Source: Leptobrachium leishanense (Eukaryota; Chordata; Amphibia; Anura; Megophryidae). From it: DNA of 64,000 nucleotides. The notes under the pieces are model-generated. The model worked only from the letters and a program-made list of their open reading frames with translations. It ran no database searches and was not told where the DNA came from. The DNA is taken from contig CM019063.1 of assembly GCA_009667805.1 (NCBI GenBank), positions 192,151,871 through 192,215,870 on the forward strand. The letters run 5' to 3'. This document shows, piece after piece, positions 58,860 through 64,000 of this stretch. A program made the position numbers and the translations under genes. Each line of letters begins with the position of its first letter. Positions within the stretch are counted from its first letter, which is position 1.

Positions 58860-58985
58860 TTAGATTGTAAGCTCTCGTGCAGGGTCCTCTCCTACTGTTT
58901 TGTAGTTGTAATGTGTATGTATATTTGTTATTCTGTGTCTCCCTTTTGTACAGCGCTATGGAACTTGTTGGCTGTATGCTTGTAA
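58860..58985 (+). mobile_element. L2/CR1-like LINE 3' end fragment
   Basis: TTAGATTGTAAGCTCTCGTG, GCAGGGTCCTCTCCTAC and TGTACAGCGCTATGGAAC are the usual order of an L2-type 3' tail. The first 45 bp match the unit of the 44-47 kb minisatellite. Confidence 0.8.
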
Positions 58986-59224
58986 CCGTATAGAAATTGT
59001 GAAAAAAATTCCCCCCTTCCCCCCCCCCCTCCAAAAATTTCAATGTACAGAATATCGGCACCTGATATCGGTTATCGGCCTGAAAGGCTGCCGATAATCG
59101 GTATCGGTGCCTAAAAAGTGATATCTGTCTATCCCTAATCTGTATCAACGGTATGAAGGAGGGGGGGGTCTTAAAGCAATATATAAAGAATATGTGAATC
59201 TCTGCTATTATGTCATGGGTATAA

Positions 59225-60540
59225 AAATGATATATATATATATTTATATAGCACCAGCATATTCCACAGCGCTGTACAATGGGCACAATATAGACAGGTT
59301 TACAATACATTGAACAACATTTGACAAACTAGTACAGGAGGACAAGAGGGCCCTATTCCCGTGGGAACTCACAATCTAGAAGGGTTGGGGGTGGAAACAG
59401 GAGGAGAGGACTGCAAGGTGAGAGTGATGGACTGGTTGCGCCAGTGAGTCGGGTGGTAGGCTTGCCTAAATAGGAATGTTTTAAGGGAGCGTTTTGAAGG
59501 AAGGGAAACTAGAGGAAAGTCTTGACAGTATGAGGTAGAACGTTCCAGAGGATGGGGGGCTGTGCGTGAGAAATCCTGCAGTCTATCATGAGAAGAGGTG
59601 ATGCGGGGAGAAGCTAGGTGCAGGTCACTGTTTGATCTTAGGGAGCGGGCTGGGGTGTATTTGGTGATTAGTGAGGACAGATAGAGGGGAGCTCAGTTAG
59701 TGAGAGCTTTGTAGGTCAGGGTAAGGATTTTGAATTTAATTCTGCAGTGGATGGGGAGCCAGTGAAGGGGTTCAGAGAGGAGCGGCAGAGACCGAGCGGC
59801 GGGCAAGAGGGAGGCCAGCAAGAAGATTTACAATAGTCAAGATAGGAGATTACAAGGGTGTGGATGAGTTGCTTTGTGGTGTCAGCGGTTAGAAATGGTG
59901 AATTCTGGAAATATTACGTAGTTTGTAGCGGCAGGAGGAGGAAAGCGACTGAATGTGGGGGATGAAGGAAAGAGCAGAGTCAAGTGTTACTCCGAGACAG
60001 TGAATGTGGCTTGATGGGGGTGATAGTGATACCATCAACCATGATGGAGAAGTCAGGAGGTGGGAAGGCATTAGAGGGAGGAATTAGTAGGAACTCAATC
60101 TTGGACATGTTAATCTTTAGGTGGTGAGAGGCCATCCAGGAGGAGATGCCAGATAAACATTCACTGACTTTGAAAAGGACAGGAGAGAGATCAGTGGTGG
60201 AGAGGTTTATCTGAGTATCATCAGCATAGAGGTGGTAATTAAAGCCAATGTGGTTTAATTTTGCCCAGGGAGGAGGTGTATATAGAGAAAAGCAGAGGAT
60301 CTAGGACAGAGCCTTGGGGTACACCGACTGATAAAGGCATTGAAGAGAAGTTACCAGCAAATGACATAGAGAAGGACCTGTTAGTGCGGTGTCCCAGAGA
60401 CCAAGAGAGTTGAGAGACTGTCCCATAATTTGTCCGGGGGGGGGGGGGAGATGATCTAAGGGCACATTTGTTCAACCAATGTGTAATATTTAGGATATTT
60501 GAAAGGTGGTTGGTGTAGGTCTGTCCAGTGTTCATTTTCA
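59225..60540 (-). mobile_element. L2 LINE, 5'-truncated
   Basis: The minus-strand copy starts (3' end) with TATATA and ACAGCGCTGTGGAATATGC. Upstream of that it reads RT pieces: [20 protein letters not shown] near 60,330-60,260 and LGVTLDSALSFIPHIQSLS near 60,000-59,920. Many frame changes and a G run (60,437-60,449) break it. It is truncated at about 60,540. Confidence 0.88.
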
Positions 60541-61098
60541 GAGCACTGTTTATGGGATCTCAGTTCTGCAGGCCAGGAAAAATCAAGCTGTTCTCTGAAA
60601 CCAGGATTGTTGGCATGTATGCTGAGAAGCACAGCTTTCTAATTAAAGGCTAATATGTTTAGTCACATGTGATTGTGTTGCGTTGGGTGCCTATATGTGT
60701 CCCTGTCAGTGTGTTTTGTAGGATCTCTGGCAGTACGTATGTGGTGGGTTATTTAAATGCTATTTTGGGGACAGGATTTTGTGTATTGGGACATGTTGAT
60801 TGTCAGTAGAGGCGAACCTGGACCTACATTTTTGGAAAAATTTCAATGAAAGAATGGTGGTTTGTGTTTAATCTTGTGTGTTTGTTTCAGATCTCTGTCC
60901 TAGGCGGACAAATAAAAGGCTCACGTTATAAATAATAATAATGTCATATTAAGAGATGATCATTTTCTACATAACTGGAGATTGAAAGCGAAACACTTTT
61001 TATTTTTGTTACGGGCAAGCCTGCATCTTTGTGTAATTTACCATCGCTCATACCATTGAATAGTATTTGAGGAATGTTAAAGACAACAGTCAAGTTAC
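60541..61098. other. Intron 2 start region, no feature recognised
   Basis: Intronic sequence between the L2 copy and exon 2. Nothing further is supported. Intron 1 (61,332-61,728) likewise shows no feature. Confidence 0.6.
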
Positions 61099-61331
61099 CT
61101 CCAGCTGGAATATTTCCTTTCATAAGCTGCTGCCACCAGACCTTCCTCTGCAGACAGTTCTTTCATTTTTTTCCATGCTGCACAGGTAACAATATCATCC
61201 ACCCTCTCTCCCCATGCATTATACTGCTGCAACTTTGGGGGATTCATCTCGCATTCTCGTCCCAGCGCATCAATCTCCTCCACCAAACGGAGGCTGAAGC
61301 GATCGAGATCTTGACTAACCTCCTTCAGGAC
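61099..61331 (-). CDS. Acyl-CoA dehydrogenase exon 2
   Basis: The acceptor CGCTTGCAG precedes VLKEVSQDLDRFSLRL and the donor is GTAACT. The exon is 233 bp, phase 0 in and phase 2 out. It encodes the N-terminal helical domain with ECEMNPPKLQQYNAWGERVD and ends in KYSSW. Confidence 0.88.
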
Positions 61332-61728
61332 CTGCAAGCGAACAACACAAATGATAACTCTGAAAATCCTATCTGAATAAGCAAAAAAGAAAAGCAAGGT
61401 CATTGTTGGAATTATGCAAACATCCAACAGATTTCTGGGAGATCAAAGATTATCACTGCTAGTTTATGACTGCCCAATAATCAGAAAATAAATGCCAGTT
61501 ATGACATACAAGAATGTCATTTGGATGCCAAGTTTAAATTGTGGGACAATTAAAAGGCTAAAGTGGCATACAAATTCATGCAAGTAGTATATGCAGCTGT
61601 AGCAAAATTCTAGGTGGCACTCAATTGAGAGCTCTTCTAAAGAAATGGATGACAGGTTTCCCAGAGAATAAATCTAGTACTGAAAGTATTTTATAGAAAA
61701 CATGTACAGTATATTATATACAGCTTAC

Positions 61729-61995
61729 CACAGGAGGAAGATGTTTCTTTAGATAACCTTGCAGTAACGCATCTTCTAGAAATTGGTTCCCAAGTTTTGG
61801 TCTTTCCTGGAAAAAGTTTCCAATCTTTGCATGAGAAAATGGCATCCTCAAGTCTTCCTCGACAGAATCCTCTTCAGTGGCAATGGCTGGAATTGGTGCA
61901 CTCTTGCTAACCACGGAGCTCAGTGGCTGACGTTGCACCCAACTGTGCCACAAATTGCTGGAATTACGGCTACGTAGACAGCTGGCCAATCTCAT
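61729..61995 (-). CDS. Acyl-CoA dehydrogenase (AidB-like) exon 1
   Basis: The ATG at 61,995 begins an 89-codon exon ending at donor GTAAGC. The first 30 or so residues look like a mitochondrial targeting peptide. They are followed by an acidic linker and FFQERPKLGNQFLEDALLQGYLKKHLPP, here split as FFQERPKLGNQF and LLQGYLKKHLPP, which matches the N-terminal helical entry of AidB/ACDH-11-type enzymes. An in-frame TTG at 62,013 is a less likely start. No promoter motif was recognised upstream. Confidence 0.85.
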
Positions 61996-62068
61996 TCTAA
62001 CAAAATGAAGCAAATTCTTAATTGATCAGCGAATAATGAATACTGCACAAAAATAAAGACGTTCACAC

Positions 62069-62536
62069 TGTCACGTGTCAGGTGCTGGTACCAGATTGTA
62101 GCAATGGGCCAAGATGCAGGTGCTTTTGCACACAGATAAGGGTGGAGGAGGGTGAGTAAACTTGGAACTGACTAGAGGTAACGGAGGATGGTGTGAGATG
62201 CTGTTGGAGCAGTAAGCTGGAGACACACTGGGAACTTGGTGGGATCTTGGTAGAGATATTGTGGGAACACACAGGAGCGAGAATGGATGAACGGATAACA
62301 GCAGGCTAGGGAATCAAAGCCGACAGCATAGCATCGGACTTCACTCTGCAAAGGTTGGGACATCATTGCTGAAGCATAGGTAATCAGGGAGGTGTAGCCC
62401 TTTATTCAGGTGAGTCATGTAGTCTGTCGTGTGTTTTTATCTGATTGTGTTCAGGATTCCAGTGCTGAGGATGAGCAGTGTGGGAAGAGTGCTGCCAAGG
62501 AACCTTTATGTGCAGGTACAGTTCAGGGTCCTGACA
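62069..62536. mobile_element. Possible solo LTR upstream of exon 1
   Basis: TGTCACGTGTCAGG at the left and GGTCCTGACA at the right give TG...CA ends on about 470 bp, with inverted TGTCAGG words. No clear target duplication or coding sequence was found. If real, it lies 75 bp upstream of the start codon exon and could affect its promoter. Confidence 0.35.
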
Positions 62537-62539
62537 CAA

Positions 62540-62928
62540 TGGCAAATTACATTAAATTTTTATGGAACATTTCATAGAAGAAAAATTCAAAGAATGACTG
62601 TTAGAAAAATATTATCTTCTGTCCTATCGTGACTTTGTCTGGACCAGTGTGGCATCGGACGTATTGTGACACCAAAAAAACCACACATCTGACAACTTAG
62701 TTATAACAACAAGGTATATTTTTTGATACAAGTATATACATCTGTTCAGCTTGATAATAATGGTATGGAGAGAGGAGAGCTGTGTCCTTGCTTGAAAAAT
62801 AGAATGGAACTCAATTCCACAGCCCCAGTCAATGGCTTCTATGGAACGTTTGACAAATCCGTATTCAATCAAAATCACCCAATAGTATTTGAACATGATT
62901 GCTCCAACTGATATTTTGTTTCCCAGTT
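62540..62928. other. Upstream region of the host gene, nothing recognised
   Basis: No CpG-rich promoter, TATA box in a convincing place, or repeat was identified. Confidence 0.5.
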
Positions 62929-62936
62929 ATCAGTAC

Positions 62937-64000
62937 TAGGGATGAGCCGAACACCTCCCGAGTTCGGTTCGGGCCCGAACTTCCCATTTGTTCGGGACCG
63001 AACCCGAACTACCATGCAAGTCAATGGGGCTGAAAATTCGGTTTTTTAGCGTGCCCTCCAAGAGGGCATATATGCTACATATTTCCCATAAAAGGTGTAT
63101 GGGGGTCCGGGTAGTGCGCTGGGGGACAGGAAACAAGGACAAAAAGTAACAAAAAAAGTTTTTAAAGGGACTGAGTTTTCCATGAAATAAGGGTTAAAAA
63201 TAAAAACGAAAAATTCCTTCAAATATCGTGCCTAGGAGGTCCCCATAAACTGCCCGTGAAGTGGCTGATTTCTAGGATGTATGGAAACACTTAAAAACAA
63301 ATGAATGACGTTTCATATGACGGTAAATGCTTTTCCTTTAATCTACCCATAAACAACTGCTTGGGGCGGCAGCCTGTATGAAAAGACATTTTAGGACGCG
63401 CAGAAAAAGTTTAGTGGTTTTTTGGGCTAAATTATTGTGAAACTTATGCAGGCTTTGGATGAAAGTAACAAATAGGTGCTTTAAAATTGGGCTTTTAGCG
63501 TCACACTGTAACCCCTCTGAGGATATGAATCTGATACAGGCGTCAATGGCAGTGCACCCAGATATTGTGCCTTTAGTGCCAGGCATGCAAGTACTATCAT
63601 ACAGTAACCCCTCTGTGGTATTGTGGAAGAGTGCAGGGGTGGACCATGCGGTCCTATATTAAAAAGATATGAATCTGGTAATGGGCGTCAGTGCACCCAG
63701 ATATTGTGCCTTTAATGGCAGGCCAGCAAGTATCATCATACAGTAACCCCTCTGTAGTATTGTGGAAGAGTGCAGGGGTGGACCATGCGGTCCTATATTA
63801 AAAAGATATGAATCTGGTAATGGGTGTCAGTGCACCCAGATATTGTGCCTTTAATGGCAGGCCAGCAAGTATCATCATACAGTAACCCCTCTGTAGTATT
63901 GTGGAAGAGTGCAGGGGTGGACCATGCGGTCCTATATTAAAAAGATATGAATCTGGAAATGGGCGTCAGTGCACCCAGATATTGTGCCTTTAATGGCAGG
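62937..64000 (-). mobile_element. Long hAT family, copy 4, runs off the window
   Basis: It starts TAGGGATGAGCCGAACACC after atcagtac (62,929-62,936), the expected 8-bp target copy. The first 600 bp match 15,165-15,720 closely. At least four subterminal tandem units follow (63,500-64,000). The orientation is the same as copy 1; the transposase part, if present, lies beyond 64,000. Confidence 0.92.

Larger units (their letters stand above)
57778..59139. mobile_element. hAT-like element with TATCGG-rich ends, left end cut
   Basis: The right end inverts to TAGGGATAGACAGATATCAC and is rich in ATCGG words (ATCGGTATCGGTGCC). The left part (CGGGGCCGATATTCC, GTTATCGGTATCGGGCC) matches the same subterminal words but lacks the terminal TAGGGATAGAC. 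It joins the broken Gypsy integrase directly. It contains a TTA-type MITE and an L2 3' fragment. Confidence 0.65.

Overview
The window looks like intron-rich, transposon-packed DNA from an amphibian, most likely a frog. The evidence is a split vertebrate-style gene with clean GT-AG introns, one of them about 30 kb, and a mix of CR1, L1-like, L2, Gypsy, hAT, Tc1/mariner, piggyBac and TTAA-type repeats. Many hAT ends are of the TAGGGATGAGC kind that I associate with anuran genomes. No prokaryotic genes, CRISPR arrays, rRNA genes or free-standing tRNA genes were seen. The species cannot be fixed from the sequence alone.

The only host gene I can support is on the minus strand. Twelve exons between 61,995 (ATG) and 8,864 join in phase to encode about 573 residues of an AidB/ACDH-11-type acyl-CoA dehydrogenase. 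The last exon or exons, with the stop codon, were not found. Every other coding stretch belongs to a mobile element.

Layout: 1-5,850 is a minus-strand CR1 LINE broken by a 2.2 kb L1-like element that carries only ORF1, and by a hAT element. 7.2-8.6 kb holds an L1-like 3' end and old repeats. 8.9-12.0 kb holds exons 12 to 6. 12.3-14.2 kb is a Tc1 element with a small hAT MITE inside. 15.2-20.4 kb is a long hAT element with a decayed transposase. 21.0-21.3 kb holds exons 5 and 4. 21.7-25.4 kb has a solo LTR, nested hAT elements and a perfect 64-bp inverted repeat. 25.7-27.4 kb is a second Tc1 family. 27.6-33.3 kb holds MITEs of several families, one tRNA-derived SINE, and exon 3 at 30.4 kb. 33.9-40.6 kb is a decayed piggyBac element containing a hAT copy, a fold-back repeat and a nearly intact Tc1 element. 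42.1-43.0 kb is a 54-bp tandem array. 43.6-47.7 kb is a hAT-type element filled by a 38-bp minisatellite derived from an L2-like LINE 3' end. 48.3-50.3 kb is another hAT copy. 51.7-57.8 kb is a Ty3/Gypsy element with a PNMA-like Gag, truncated at its 3' side. 57.8-60.5 kb has hAT, MITE and L2 remnants. 61.1-62.0 kb holds exons 2 and 1. 62.9-64.0 kb is the start of a fourth copy of the 15 kb hAT family.

The mobile elements record an order of events: target duplications show which inserted into which, and several short MITEs can be tied to larger relatives in the same window. No new multi-gene system was found. The best leads are the ORF1-only L1-like element, the transposon-enclosed LINE-derived minisatellite, the perfect 64-bp palindrome and the hammerhead-like motif in the fold-back repeat.
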